Below are positions 20,093 to 32,100 of a stretch of 64,000 bases of DNA, piece after piece (position 1 is the first letter of the stretch; every line of letters begins with the position of its first letter). Both the position numbers and the translations under genes were made by a program. The notes below the pieces were generated by a model. It did not search any database and was not told where the DNA came from. It saw only the letters and a list, made by a program, of their open reading frames with translations. The stretch is from Rhododendron vialii. Its lineage: Eukaryota > Streptophyta > Magnoliopsida > Ericales > Ericaceae. Location: the NCBI RefSeq assembly GCF_030253575.1, contig NC_080561.1, positions 6,337,001-6,401,000 on the forward strand, read 5' to 3'.

Positions 20093-20336
20093 GAGAAAAA
20101 ACTTCTTTCGGAGGCTCCGTAAAGAAAGTTTTTACAGAAGTGTACAATTTCGTCCATCCAAAAGTATTTTGGGCAGTACAGATTTTAAATAAACTATTCG
20201 TGCGAATACTTTAAATAGTTAAACTATTCACGTGAATAGTTTATTTAAAATCTGAACCGTCGATTACAGAGACGAACTGTGAAATGGGATAGCGCGGAAA
20301 CTACTTTTATAGAGCCTCTGTGAAAAAGTCAACCTC
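20093..20336. mobile_element. Mutator-like MITE (244 bp)
   Basis: It is flanked by a perfect 9-bp duplication GTCCCTATT (20084-20092 and 20337-20345), the Mutator-type length. The ends are imperfectly inverted (GGAGGCTCCGTAAAGAAAG near the left; AGAGGCTCTATAAAAGTAG as the reverse of the right). The middle is a strong hairpin (AGATTTTAAATAAACTATTC and its inverse, 20179-20262). Non-coding. Confidence 0.8.
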
Positions 20337-20745
20337 GTCCCTATTATTTATGTGTGTGATTATTTTTTTGGCAGTTGATCTGATCAAAGTCAAAGCCAGT
20401 TTTTTAAAAAGCTTGGTGGCCACGTGTAAATGCGAACCCGTTTCTCCTCGTCGCATATTTGGATATCCAAATCTCCTAATTAAGCCATTTTCTTTCGGTA
20501 ATTCCCAAGATTCTTTTTCCCCAATACTTTATATATGGTTAGCGGAGAATTAATGTGTTAACAATCAAAAGGGGTTTAATGTCTTTCTACAGATTCAAAT
20601 CCCAAATCTCCCATTTGCAAAGTAGGAGGCTAGGTATAATTAGATGGGCTAAAAGCCATTCTCGTAGTTTGTTGTGTATGTGTGTTTATGTAAGAAACCT
20701 ACTCTATATATCCTAATTTTTAAGGGGTAGAGAATAAAGTCCTAC

Positions 20746-20817
20746 GGTGAGACTCGAGTCTCGAACCCAAAACTTGGTCTTGGTGAATGAAGTACCTTAC
20801 CACTTTGGGCTACCCTT
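20746..20817 (-). repeat. tRNA-like SINE head
   Basis: Read on the minus strand the segment has an A-box-like TAGCCCAAAGTGGTAAGG and, about 40 bp on, a B-box-like GGTTCGAGACTC. This is the layout of a tRNA-derived SINE promoter. It is not a tRNA gene, since no acceptor stem is evident. No poly-A tail or target duplication was resolved. Confidence 0.5.
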
Positions 20818-20819
20818 TG

Positions 20820-22382
20820 TTCTTGACTCTCGATCCAGGTAGTTGTTCTACTTCTTCCTCGATTTTTTTTTTGTTTTTTTTTTAATTTTTAAAACTAGAC
20901 GTAGTTGTTCTACTAATGTAGCCAATTTTCAAGACAAAATTGTTAACGCATCCAACTCAAGATCAATTGGCGATAAGTGGATAGTTTGGCGATGAGTGGA
21001 GAGGACCCAAATAATATTAAGTGATCACCTATTTTATTTCCAAACAATATAGGACTACATTTTCTTAACATAAACCGTTGATTGAATAAATGATTTTTTC
21101 GATAATCGGGTGCACATCAACTTAAGCGCATGCATCTCAATTAATTAATTCCCAAATTGTGAAGAAGTAATGACTGGTGAAATCTCTAATGGCCCCCAGA
21201 TTAAAAACATTTCAGTGACTAACTAATCATATCAGGTACTGTTACAATGTTGTCATTTGAAGATCACCGCTGTAACGTCACAATGTTGTTCTTTGAGGAT
21301 CACCATTGTAACGACTACCTCGTAAAAACATGTTTTTTTGGGAGATTTTTAACAACATGTTTTAAACAAAATGAACGGCTCCGATCATTTGCTGGGATTC
21401 TAAAAACAAAAGGTGTTATTTTAGGTGTCATTTTAACCGCCCATATATATAGATTAAATTTCTGAAAGGATTGACAAGAAGAAGAAAATGAAAGATAGTA
21501 TATCATCATCATCAAATTTATCATGTTGCAACTCCTTCATTTTTGACCATTGCATGTCACTCAATATAGTCCAAACATGCCCTTTCTTAACAAGCAAAAG
21601 AGCTTTTCAAAAAAAAAACAAACAAGCAAAAGAGAGAAAAAAGAAACTTTCAAGCGCAAGATAATGTAAACCAAAAACCATGTACGAGAGCATAAAAGTA
21701 TCACTCTTTTTGCATTTTCAGCGATAAAAGTAGTAATTACGCTAGCATAATGAACTTGTTATTTTTGCCCAGTATAACACGCATAAAAATTTGTAGGCTC
21801 CTATGCTCGGAAAAAAAAAATCGTGGCTCAAGACGCAAGCTTTCCTCGCCTTCCGTGAAAGACTAGTCTGTTTTTATGTTTCACCGCCTCATAAACATAA
21901 CCAAACAAGTCACTCTCTCACATCTGTCACTCACATTTTTCTCATGAACTTTTTTTTTGGGTACTCGTCACCATGCACATGAAAAAGTCACGGCCAAGCC
22001 ACTAAAAGATCATATCTTCACCTGATCACCTCGTCTAAGTAATCACTTTTTGCCGGTTTCTTGTCGGTTTTTGTTGGAATTTCGTTCGTTGGTTTTGGAA
22101 TTCGGTTGTCAGAATACTGGCTGATGATCAAAGGAGTCGAATCGCCATAGTGCGTTGTGGGACTCTGGAGTGAAAAGCTTGTAAATTTAGGCCTCATAGT
22201 TATTGTCTCTGGTTTGGGATTGATAACCCTCTTTGATTTATGCTTATTTCATATGAATAAAATCTCCTACCATTTTGGCAAAATAAAAATAAAAATAAAG
22301 CAACCACTTTTTTTTAGTGCATGTTGGTTTATGGGACATGAGCATCGCTTTCAAATGTAGTATATCTATCAAATGGAGTTAG
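20820..22382. other. AT-rich intergenic, no recognised gene, copy A only
   Basis: It contains a short tandem motif (ACAATGTTGT, GATCACC, GTAACG at 21245 and 21280) and poly-T runs. Open frames at 21247-21465 and 22157-22360 show no domain. Confidence 0.45.
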
Positions 22383-22575
22383 GTCCCGTTCCAGAAACGG
22401 TAATAAGTACTTATTTTTAAAAAATATAATTTCAAGCTCAAGAATCATGTGTTTTATGCAAATAATTTTTCTAGCAATATAGATCTTATTTGATAGATCT
22501 CATCGAGATCTTTTAAGTTTGAAAATGTGAAATAAGCTGTTTATTTTTTAAAAGAATTTTTGGAACAGGGCCTTA
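22383..22575. mobile_element. Short inverted-repeat element (GTTCC family)
   Basis: The left end AGGTCCCGTTCCAGAA and the right end TTTTTGGAACAGGGCCT are inverted. The interior has AGTACTTATTTTT like the 13497 family. Target duplication not resolved. Confidence 0.6.
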
Positions 22576-23151
22576 AAATATTTGATGTTGGATTTAAATT
22601 CTCGAATGTATGGTGGCGGATGCAGGATTCTTGATGCGGGGAACCGAATCACATATATTCATAAATTAACAACAAAATAGCATCCTCATATAACAATACA
22701 ATTTTGAAAGGATATTTCTTAATAATTTTTACAAACAAAACCTACAAAATTGAAAAAATATTGTAATAATTGAAAAGTTTGCCGGAACCCGAACCCCGCT
22801 TGCACACTCAACCCGCCCCTGCGGATATATAATGTAGTACAACTTTTGTAGCACTTCCAGGGAGTACCACTTTTGTACTTTGGATGTTTCGGAGAATGTA
22901 CTTCAATAGTTCTACTGCTTTTTTCGTCCCATTTTCATGATTTGTTATTCTGTTTGTTTTTTTTTTTTGTTTTTTGTCTATATATTTTAGTGTGAATTTT
23001 GAAAAATATATAATATGGATCTTGTTTGATAGATTTCGATTAGTTTTATAGTACAAAGTTTTCAAAATTATGACAAACATTAAAGATTGAAAGATATAAA
23101 TAATTAAAAAATGGCACGCAATTCAAAAATGAATAATAAAAATGGGACAGA

Positions 23152-23840
23152 GTAGGGATGGCAATCCCGGCCGCCCCACCCCGCCCCGCCTCATTCCCCG
23201 CCCCAAATGGGTTGAGGATTCGGGGATTTTTCGGGGATCGGGTAGGGGATGGGGATAATTTTTTTTAAAAATTGGGGAACGGATAGGGGGATGGGTATGA
23301 GTCTGTTCCCGCCCCATCCCGGCCCCGTTTGTGTATATATATAAAATAAATAAGTTATATACATAAATGAAAATTATATAGGAGTACTATATATACATAA
23401 GTGAGGAAGAAAAAAGAAACTAAATCTCACTGTCAATTAAGATAGAAGTAATTGAATTCACTTACCACGGATAGAAGATTAGTAGAAAGAAGAGCTCAAA
23501 TCGATAGTTCTAGTCAGATAAATATTGTTCACGTCGGAAACTCATGAAATAGCGTCGTATTGAGAGACTAAGAAACGAAGCTTTAAAGAGCTCTGCGTGT
23601 GTTGTTTGTTCTTAGCGTCTTGCTGCAGGAGGGATACCGGATTAAGAATACCGGTTTTTCCTGTGGTTCCAGTTGGATCCCCGATTCCCCACGGGGATTC
23701 CCGTTCCCCGTTTGGGGAGGGGATGGAGGGTAAAAATAATTCCCCGGTGGGGATCGGGGAGGGGATGGGGATGGATTTGGATTCGGGGATCAGGGACGGG
23801 GATAGTGGTATCCACCCCCTACCCCCCATTGCCAACCCTA
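23152..23840. mobile_element. hAT-type element (689 bp), GC-rich, copy A only
   Basis: It begins TAGGGATGGCAAT and ends ATTGCCAACCCTA. It is flanked by a perfect 8-bp duplication GGACAGAG (23144-23151, 23841-23848). Both ends are GGGGATCGGGGA-type repeats and the middle is AT-rich. The long open frames on both strands (for example 23542-23955) are translations of this low-complexity sequence. The target site AAATGGGACAGAGGGAGTA resembles the end of a Stowaway-type MITE, so the element probably landed in an older MITE. Confidence 0.88.
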
Positions 23841-24016
23841 GGACAGAGGGAGTATGACTTTTAAAAGAATGATTTTTTCTAAAATGACTACTCATAATTA
23901 AAATTTTTTTTTCTGTTATCCGAATAGTTTTTCTTTTGGAGAAAGAAATTCGCATTTATCCACTTCATTTTCTATCCATTTTACCCTTATTTTTAGGTAT
24001 GACATGAGGGGAAATA

Positions 24017-24180
24017 CTTATTTACGTACGGACCAATCACAATCGTTCAAAAGTGTTTTGGACGGTCTGGATTTTAATGAAATTTTTAGGAAAAAAGTTC
24101 ACACTTCTCCAGAAAAGTTTCATTAATATCTCGACCGTCCAAAACATTTTTGAATGGTCATGATTGAGTCCAGAAATAAG
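24017..24180. mobile_element. Palindromic MITE
   Basis: The left arm CTTATTTACGTACGGACC, then GTTTTGGACGGTC, is mirrored by the right arm GACCGTCCAAAAC, then TCCAGAAATAAG. No open frame. The ends are approximate and no target duplication was fixed. Confidence 0.6.
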
Positions 24181-24286
24181 ATTTTCTCAGGAGGTGAGAT
24201 CCCAAATGAGAAGACTTGCGGAAAAAGTAAAGGAAATTCAAGATGACTTGTCAATCATACAAGTTTACAAGAGGATCCATCAAAAG

Positions 24287-24847
24287 TAAGGCTGTAAACG
24301 AGCCGAACCGAGCCGAATATTAGAATACTCAGATTCGTTCGTTAAGTTTTTTAGCGAACTCGAGCTCGAGCCGAACTCAATGAAAATTATGACGAGCCGA
24401 ACTCGAACCGAGCTTGCCCAAGTTTGGGTCGAACTCGAGCTTGTTTACGAGCCTTAACGATTCAATAATATCATATTTTTATGTTCTTATACAGGTCTAA
24501 AACTGCAAATAAAATTTTCATTATGTACATAAATATGTTCATATACATATAAAAAGATAAAAACATATACATAAGTAAATTTTTAGTAATTGTAAACGTT
24601 TAGACTTGTACAAATTTTAAAATTTTTACTATATAACTATATAAAATCCCCATGATACACATATACTTCAGCTTCGCGAGCCTAATCGAGCCGAATACTG
24701 CTGCGTTCATGTTCGGCTCATTTATGAAACGAGCCTAAAATTGAGGTTCAGGTTCGGTTCATTTAGTAGACGAATCGAACTCGAACGAGCCTTTACCGAG
24801 TCGAGCCTCGAACAGTTCACGAGCGGCTCAGTTCATTTACAGCCCTA
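24287..24847. mobile_element. hAT-type element (561 bp), copy A only
   Basis: It begins TAAGGCTGTAAACGAGCC and ends GTTCATTTACAGCCCTA. It is flanked by a perfect 8-bp duplication ATCAAAAG (24279-24286, 24848-24855). Sub-terminal GAGCCGAAC/GTTCGGCTC repeats are frequent. Non-coding. Related, older GAGCTCGAACTCGAG sequence is present in kinase intron 1. Confidence 0.9.
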
Positions 24848-24855
24848 ATCAAAAG

Positions 24856-25980
24856 AGAAGCCCTCGTTGTTCCAGGAGGGGCATAGTTGTATTTTAGCAC
24901 AACCTTATCGAGATCGTGGGCCCCGCAATGACTAGGCAGAGGAGAAGACGGTGGCGGATTCACGGTCAATAGGACTTTAAAAACTTAACAAAGTGGAAAT
25001 CAAGTTAATTAGGGAAATAAATCATTGATAATTAATTAAGGATACAAAATCTGACACACAATTAATTACAACCGTTTGATGCAAATGGACCCTATGTTCA
25101 ACGGAGGAAATAGATTCATGTAGTCGACCCCAAGTGATTGGGACGTAAGGCTCGGTTTGGTTTGGTTTGATTTTGTGAGATTCGCTTATTCACAACAATT
25201 TATGTCCGTATCTATGTACACAAATCTTTGCATACAAATTTTCTTACATGCAATTACTATAAAATATAAGAAAAGTAATCTTCTACTATATTTTGTTCTT
25301 TAAATGTAATTGGTAAATAATTCTTAATTACTTAAAATGTTCAAAGTGCAGGAAAAATAAAATTTACAATGAATCGATAGTTAAATGTCTCAGGCGTTCG
25401 CCTAATGATTTAGAGATTTGCTCCTTTATAAGGTTTTTGTTCGAAATTTCTTAGGTGCGATCAACTCTTTTGGTACAGAACCCCACAAGCAATCGGTGGA
25501 TTAACCTTCTTCTTTTTTTTAGACAAAAATGAGAAGATTGTATTGATAAACGTCGAGCGGCACTACTTACAAAACGGAGATTAGAACGTGGACAACGTCA
25601 AACTAATCGTCTAACAAATAAAACCGAATAAATCACAAGGCAATCGATATCTTTCATCCAAATCCAGGCATGACGTGACGCAACACTGATACTTTTAAAC
25701 TCCTAACATCTAATTAGGAGTTTTAGATGAGAAAAAGTACAAAATTAAGGATAAAAGACATCAAATACCCAGATCAATTAACTCCCAAGAACTACAGATC
25801 TGTTAAGCTGTCAGGAGTTGCCCCTCTAAAAACATCGTGCAGTGGCTATTCAAAATTAATTGATTTGCGCATAAATTGATCCGAAAACTTGAATTATCCA
25901 AAAAGATTGCAAAATTTATGACTCAGAGATAAGCACAGCCCACGTCGGCATGGGGTTAGAAAAACCTCCCCTTAATGAAA
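24856..25980. other. Upstream intergenic of kinase A, no recognised gene
   Basis: AT-rich. Near 25385-25460 there is a weak tRNA-like pattern (GGCGTTCGCCTAATGATTTA, then GTTCGAAATT) that may be another SINE trace. Nothing else is recognised. This sequence lies within the portion missing from copy B. Confidence 0.4.
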
Positions 25981-25984
25981 AAAT

Positions 25985-25986
25985 GT

Positions 25987-26017
<31 letters not shown>

Positions 26018-26170
26018 GCCAGGAGGGAGGAGAAAGGTTGATGAACGAAACCCGCCTCAAAGCAGCACTATTCGTACAGCCCGCTCCTTATATACTAGAC
26101 TGTCGTCCACATTCACAACTGTACATCTCTACATATATATTATCCGCACATATACACATATATCCAACCA
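25985..26170 (+). promoter_or_regulatory. Probable core promoter and 5' leader of the kinase gene, copy A
   Basis: A GA run (25988-26014) is followed by TTATATACTAG near 26087, a plausible TATA box about 80 bp before the ATG. The leader has no upstream ATG after the TATA box. The start of transcription is inferred. In copy B all of this except the last 24-25 bp before the ATG is deleted. Confidence 0.55.
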
Positions 26171-29100
26171 ATGGCAGTGGCGGAACCGTCGCCGGCGGCG
26201 AACTCCCGGCAGCAGATGACGAAGCGCGAGGTTTACAACGAGGTACTCCGCAGGCTGAAAGAATCGCCGAATGTCGAGGAGGTTGAACAGCCTGGCTTCG
26301 ACGATCAACTTTGGGCTCACTTCAATCGTCTCCCCACTCGGTACCCTCGCGATACATACATATGTTTACTTTTACGCATACTTTTGTAAGATAGATGTGT
26401 GTATCAATGTTTTAAATAAATATCGGCCGGTATGTAGCCTATCGGTTGATAGGTAAAGGATTTTAGCCTTCCGATGCCATTACACCTAGATATACAGTGA
26501 GACAGGAGATCGCATGCGTATCGGCTGGTTCTATTTATCGGTGTATTTCCGAGCGAGCCGAACAGTTGATGTTTTCTCAAATTTAACGAGCTTCACGCTG
26601 AATTCTTGTTTATGAGGCTATCCGATATCAAACGATCTTTAGTTAAGCAGATCGCGAGTAGCCTGGATTTTTTTGAAAATCATAAGTTGCATGAGTCGAT
26701 TTTTCAATAAGTTGAATGAGTCGAGTAGTAACTTGCTTAAGTTTGGTTAGGAAGATTTAACGAGCTTCAAAATTATGTTCAACTGTGAATTTTTGTTTGT
26801 TAGGTTATCCGATCTCAAATGATCTTTAATTAAGCAGATCGCGAGTAGCTTGGATCTTTTTGAAAATCATAAGTTGAATGGGTCGAGTAGTAATTTGCTC
26901 AAGTTTGGCTTGAAAGGTTAGCGAATTTCGGAAAATGTTGAAGCTTGGTTGTTTATTCAATAAAGTAATCTTGAACGGGCTTTTAACGAGCGAACATGAG
27001 CTCGAACTCGAGTAGCTTGGTTCTTTTTTTAGCGCTAGTTCTTTCATTTCATGTATCAATGGTTGCATCTCAAGGCATTTTTTTTTTCTAGGAAGCTGAG
27101 CTTTGTCACGGCTTATCAACCAAGGATTTATAAAAGTTGATTTTTGAGAAGCTCCAATTTGCTGCTTTTGACTTTTGATTTCAATTAGTAGCTTTTACAT
27201 ATATAAGCTCCCATTGCAACACACATTTTACTACTGTATCATGGACACTGAATATTGTGGCTGCTGGAATGAGTTAATTATTCAGTATAACGATATTGGT
27301 GAAAGTATTTGACATTTTGACGTGGATTTTGATCTTGTGCATTGCAGTTATGCACTTGATGTGAATGTGGAGAGGGCGGAAGATGTTCTGATGCATAAGC
27401 GTCTATTGCAACTGGCTCATGATCCTCTTAATAGACCTGCGTTTGAAATTCGGCTAGTGCAGGTAAGTCTATTTGCTTTGGCAGCATGATTGAATTGCTT
27501 CATTGACAATGAAGATCTCAATTCCATTGAGACTAGTCCTCGGCAGTAGCGGCTCCAAACATTTTTGTTAGGATAGCCATTCAGAAAAACTCAAATCTAT
27601 GGGCTTTATTCGAGTAACTGTAACTAAAAGATAGATGTACAAGTTCTCACATGTGGAAGTCATTACATAATAGTCTCATAATCAAGATCCAATCAAAGAC
27701 ATCTATTTCATTCAATGGTATAGTGCCAGACTCCATGTGCCGTTTGAGTTTTCCCCTATACTCTACGACGCAGATTCATGACTGATTTGCTTGGCCTTTG
27801 GTATAATTTTGTTTTGCTGATCCTTCAAGATGACTGATGAATAATGTATAACACAAGCGATTTTCTTATGTTTTTCAGTTTGTTCCCTCCAATTTCTTCA
27901 TTTGCCTTCACGGCATGGGACCTCCTTTGTTGCTAAATTCCCGTCTGAGTGTTGTGTTGTAATTGTAAGCTTAATTTGTGGGGTCGTGTGAGGTAAGGTT
28001 AGGGTGCAAATTGAGTGAGTGGGGAAGACAGAATTAAGAGAAGTGGTCGGGGGGTTTTGCAACTGGAAGAGATTGGTTGGGAGTCTGGAGTTTATGATGT
28101 ATATATTATATAATGTATTTGCTATATGTGTGTGGTGTAGTGTTGGGTGTGGGAGTGAGAGACCAAAGTGACCTGGGAAAGAGGGGGAGGTTGTGAGTTA
28201 TGTGTAATGTTTATTGTTTTGAATATTATGGAAATCATTTTTTCGTTATTTGTGTGAAATAACTCACCTCCCATCACGATGCACTTATCAAAATTGGCGT
28301 AGTCCATCTAAATTGATTTATGCAATTCATTTTGGCAAATGCTCTCTCATGCAGGTTCCACCCATAACCGCTGACGGAAATACTGATGATTCTACTCGTC
28401 CAAGTTCTCTGCGGAATCGAGGTCCCCAAAGGTCTAATTTCTAAGTAAATAGATTACAAGTTTGCTTTGTTTTTACTGCACGTAGGTTCTGTAGCTTGTG
28501 TGAGTTGTTTATGAATGGAATTGGTTTTGTTATTCAATCCATTGTTCTACTCGTTAACTCTTATAGATTATGCTAAGATCTATACGTTTTCAATATGTTA
28601 GCATTCATCCACCACCTGCTTTTGGTTCATCTCCAAATCTCATAGCACTTGCACTAGAAGATGGGGACAGTACTGTTCGCGGTCTTCAATATTCCCGGTA
28701 CATAATGCGAAGATTCAATTAACGTCTTACTTTTCTGTCAGTAGTCCTTGTTGATAGAACATTTATCATGGTCAGCTTATGCCTAGAACATCTTTAATGG
28801 CTCTATAGAAGTTCAAAGCATATGTGAACGTGAATTTTTGTGGAACAAAAAAGAGGTTGCATTTACATTTCCTTGCATGTTTTTCATTATCTGCTTTTGC
28901 CTATTAGTGTTATTCTTAGGAAGGAATTACAAACTTTATTTTATAGAGTCGTTTACGGGGAGTGTGGTTCCTAGCATTATATCCTCACTCATTTGTTCAT
29001 AAGATAGGCACTAATTTTCAAAGAATGAGATCTTATCTCCCAGTCATCAATCATTCAATTGCTCAAGTACAATAATCTCAATGCAACCTTCAGTCTATGA

Positions 29101-32100
29101 TAATAATGCAACTCTAGGATTATCTTTTTTTTTTTCCAAAGGGAAAATGTCCCTTTTCCAAAGTATTTTGCATGTCTTTGTAGTCGTGAAGAAGTAAAAA
29201 TCTCATGCAATAGTACGCTAAAAAGGAGAATAACCTTTCTCATGGCCAAGGGGACAAGGAAACATGAACCTTTTCATCATTCAAAATCATTGAAAGCACA
29301 AAACATATGTAATCTGAATAATGGAATACATGATTAGGAAGCGACTGATAATTTAATTGCAAATCCGATTAATTGTGAACGTATACACTAGTATATCAGT
29401 GGTAGATTTTTTAATTCATTACTACAAAGCTATCTGCAAATGTATATCCTTTCTATTTTTAGTGATTCGTGATGTTACTGTTTTGCATTATGTACCTTAT
29501 GTGCTTTTGTGATTGACAATTATACAGACCCATGCATGAAATCACGTTTTCAACAGATGACAAGCCAAAGGTCCTCAGTCAGGTAGGTAATGTGTTTGCT
29601 TATGTTAATATAGTTATTAAATCCTTATTTGATTCTGTAGAAATTAAGTCAAAAGCCCATATTGATCCCAGATGCTTTTACAAATATTGATCACCGTAAT
29701 CATTTATAGTCAGGAAATGGGGAAGAAGATGTGGCTTAGACCAAGTCTTTCCACCCAGTTATGTTCCATGGGAAAATAATCCAGTCGCTCTTGATCATCA
29801 CTTTCATCATCATCTTGATTACCGTTATCATTATTAGAATTTTTTAATTGGTAGGTTCACATTCTCACTATTAGGAACAAGACTCAAGAGGGCATGCATT
29901 CTGTATTGGTTATGATAAATTGTTATTCCCAAATGAGGATAGTTGAATACTCTATAATTTTATGTTTAATGGTGTTTGACTTTATTGCTTGAAAGAAATG
30001 AGATTACATTCAACTCTAGAACTGTCGTATATAGTCGCTGGTTTATATTCTCATAGAAGCTTGTAGCTTTACCATTGTTGGAGAGAAATGCATGCTCTTA
30101 AAATCTTGAAGTAGTAAATTTGGACCATCACAAATATTTTAAATTCGAAACTTATGCACGAAAGAAATGAAGTACATTCTTGCAAAAGAAGACCCCTTTT
30201 GAGTTTTGGCTATATTTTGATGTTTATACCACATAAAATATGCAGTTGACAACCTTGCTAGCTGAGGTTGGACTGAACATCCAGGAAGCCCATGCTTTTT
30301 CTACAACAGACGGGTACTCCTTGGATGTCTTTGTCGTTGATGGTTGGCCTTATAAGGTAATTTTTTTCATACTGTTTCTTCCAAATATGTAGGTGGGGTG
30401 CTTATGCCCTTGTGTTAAAGTTACCTCGGGTATAGTAGCTTTTCAAGTTTTACTTTCTTGTTGACTTGTGGCATCCATCAATTTTCTTTCAAAAGGCAAT
30501 TCAGATCTTCATTATGCATTTTTGCCCGCGTAAGACTGCCATAATTGTTCCTTATGTGTTAAGAGTTTTTTTCTCTCTTAAAATTGCATTTCTCTACATT
30601 TTTAATTAGTTGATATAGGAATTATTTGGAATTTTTGCTACATTTTTAATATTTCAGATTAGTTAATCTGAAATTCAAATAAAACTGAAGCTCTTTGAAT
30701 TATCTTTATATTATCATGCCTATGCTTCGATATTTCTTAACCCATTTTTCCTCTTTCGACTTGGTAGGAAATTTTTTTGATCCATTGTTTCGTTGATTTA
30801 GGAAATTGAGCAGCTCCGCACAGTAATAAAGAAGGAATTGTTGAAGATAGAGGTATTCCCCACTAATTTTTGTCGCAATGTTTTGTCTATGAAATTCAAA
30901 TCCTTCTTGTTGTGTTGGAAGGCATTAGCATGGTGGTTTTGCTATTTGTGATATTTTGGTTTTTTTATGTGGTTGTGACATTTGAGGATTAAGGTTGCAG
31001 TTTCTCGACTCTTGGGTCTTAAACTTCATCGACTTGGGATTCGGATACTCCTTGTTCCAATATTGGTACCTAGAAGGCATAGTTTTGAACTTCTCAGAAC
31101 TTCCCTTTTCTAAACTAAAGAGAATAACCGAATTGATGTTTAAGATGTTTATATCGGGCTTATCTTTAGACTATGACTTGCATTCATTTGTTAGCTCCCT
31201 GAGACTTTCTCTATTAAAATGCCCTAGTAAAATAAAGCACTGGGTCGGTGAGGTTTTCTTGCAATTCATTTGTGCAGACATTCCACTGTGATTGATATAC
31301 TTATCATTTACTGAACTGAAGTTGGAATGAGATCCTCAAATGCGCATTATTACAATTGTAATCTTACATGGGGCAAGATATATTTCTGTGCATCATCTCA
31401 CGATTTTACTGTTTGTAATTTTTAAGTATTTATTGTTGGGGTAGTGGAATACAAGTTTACATGAACAGTCATTTTTAACAGAAGATCCAACTCTTTGTTC
31501 GTCTAATACATGTGTAATCATTTTCTCTAAAATTGTGTTCTTGTGATGTTCCTTTTGGTGACGTAAGAAACTTTGAGAATTTTGGTATATGCTTAAGTGA
31601 TGACGTGTGTATTGCTACTAGAACAACATCGAATTAACGCAACTTTTTCCTATGCATATTTTGCTTGAATTATGTCAAAATTCCTGCAGTCTTTACTTTG
31701 TTTTTATGTTTAACGTGATTTCCTTCTCCATTGCAGTTTTCGATTGTCCGTTATGAATTGATTCTCAACTTAAACTTGTTGAGTTGATTCTTAACATTTT
31801 GAGTTGTTATGCAGAACCGGTATTTGCCAAAGCGTCTTTTGAAAGCTCATGTGGATGAGCAGGAGCAAACAGTTATTCCACGTGAAATTGATCATTTGAA
31901 AATTCCTAATGATGGGACTGACGTGTGGGAAATTGATCCTCGACTTCTTAAATTCGGGAAACAAGTTGCTTCTGGGACATATGGCGATCTGTAAGTTTAG
32001 CTTATCTTCGACACGTCTTCTGAATCTTCTGATTGCGCAAGGTCTTCAATAACTAAAATCCTTTTTGATGTTTTGTTCGGATGCACACACTAGGGCAGCA

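Noticed and set aside
23542-23955. 137-residue minus-strand and overlapping plus-strand open frames
   Set aside because: Pro/Gly/Ser low-complexity translation of the G-rich ends of a hAT element with defined target duplications.
18562-26146. The 7.6 kb present only in copy A taken as a transposon insertion with 5-bp target duplication ATCCG
   Set aside because: The segment has no terminal repeats, contains several independent transposons with their own target duplications, and ends inside the kinase 5' leader. A deletion in B explains it more simply.
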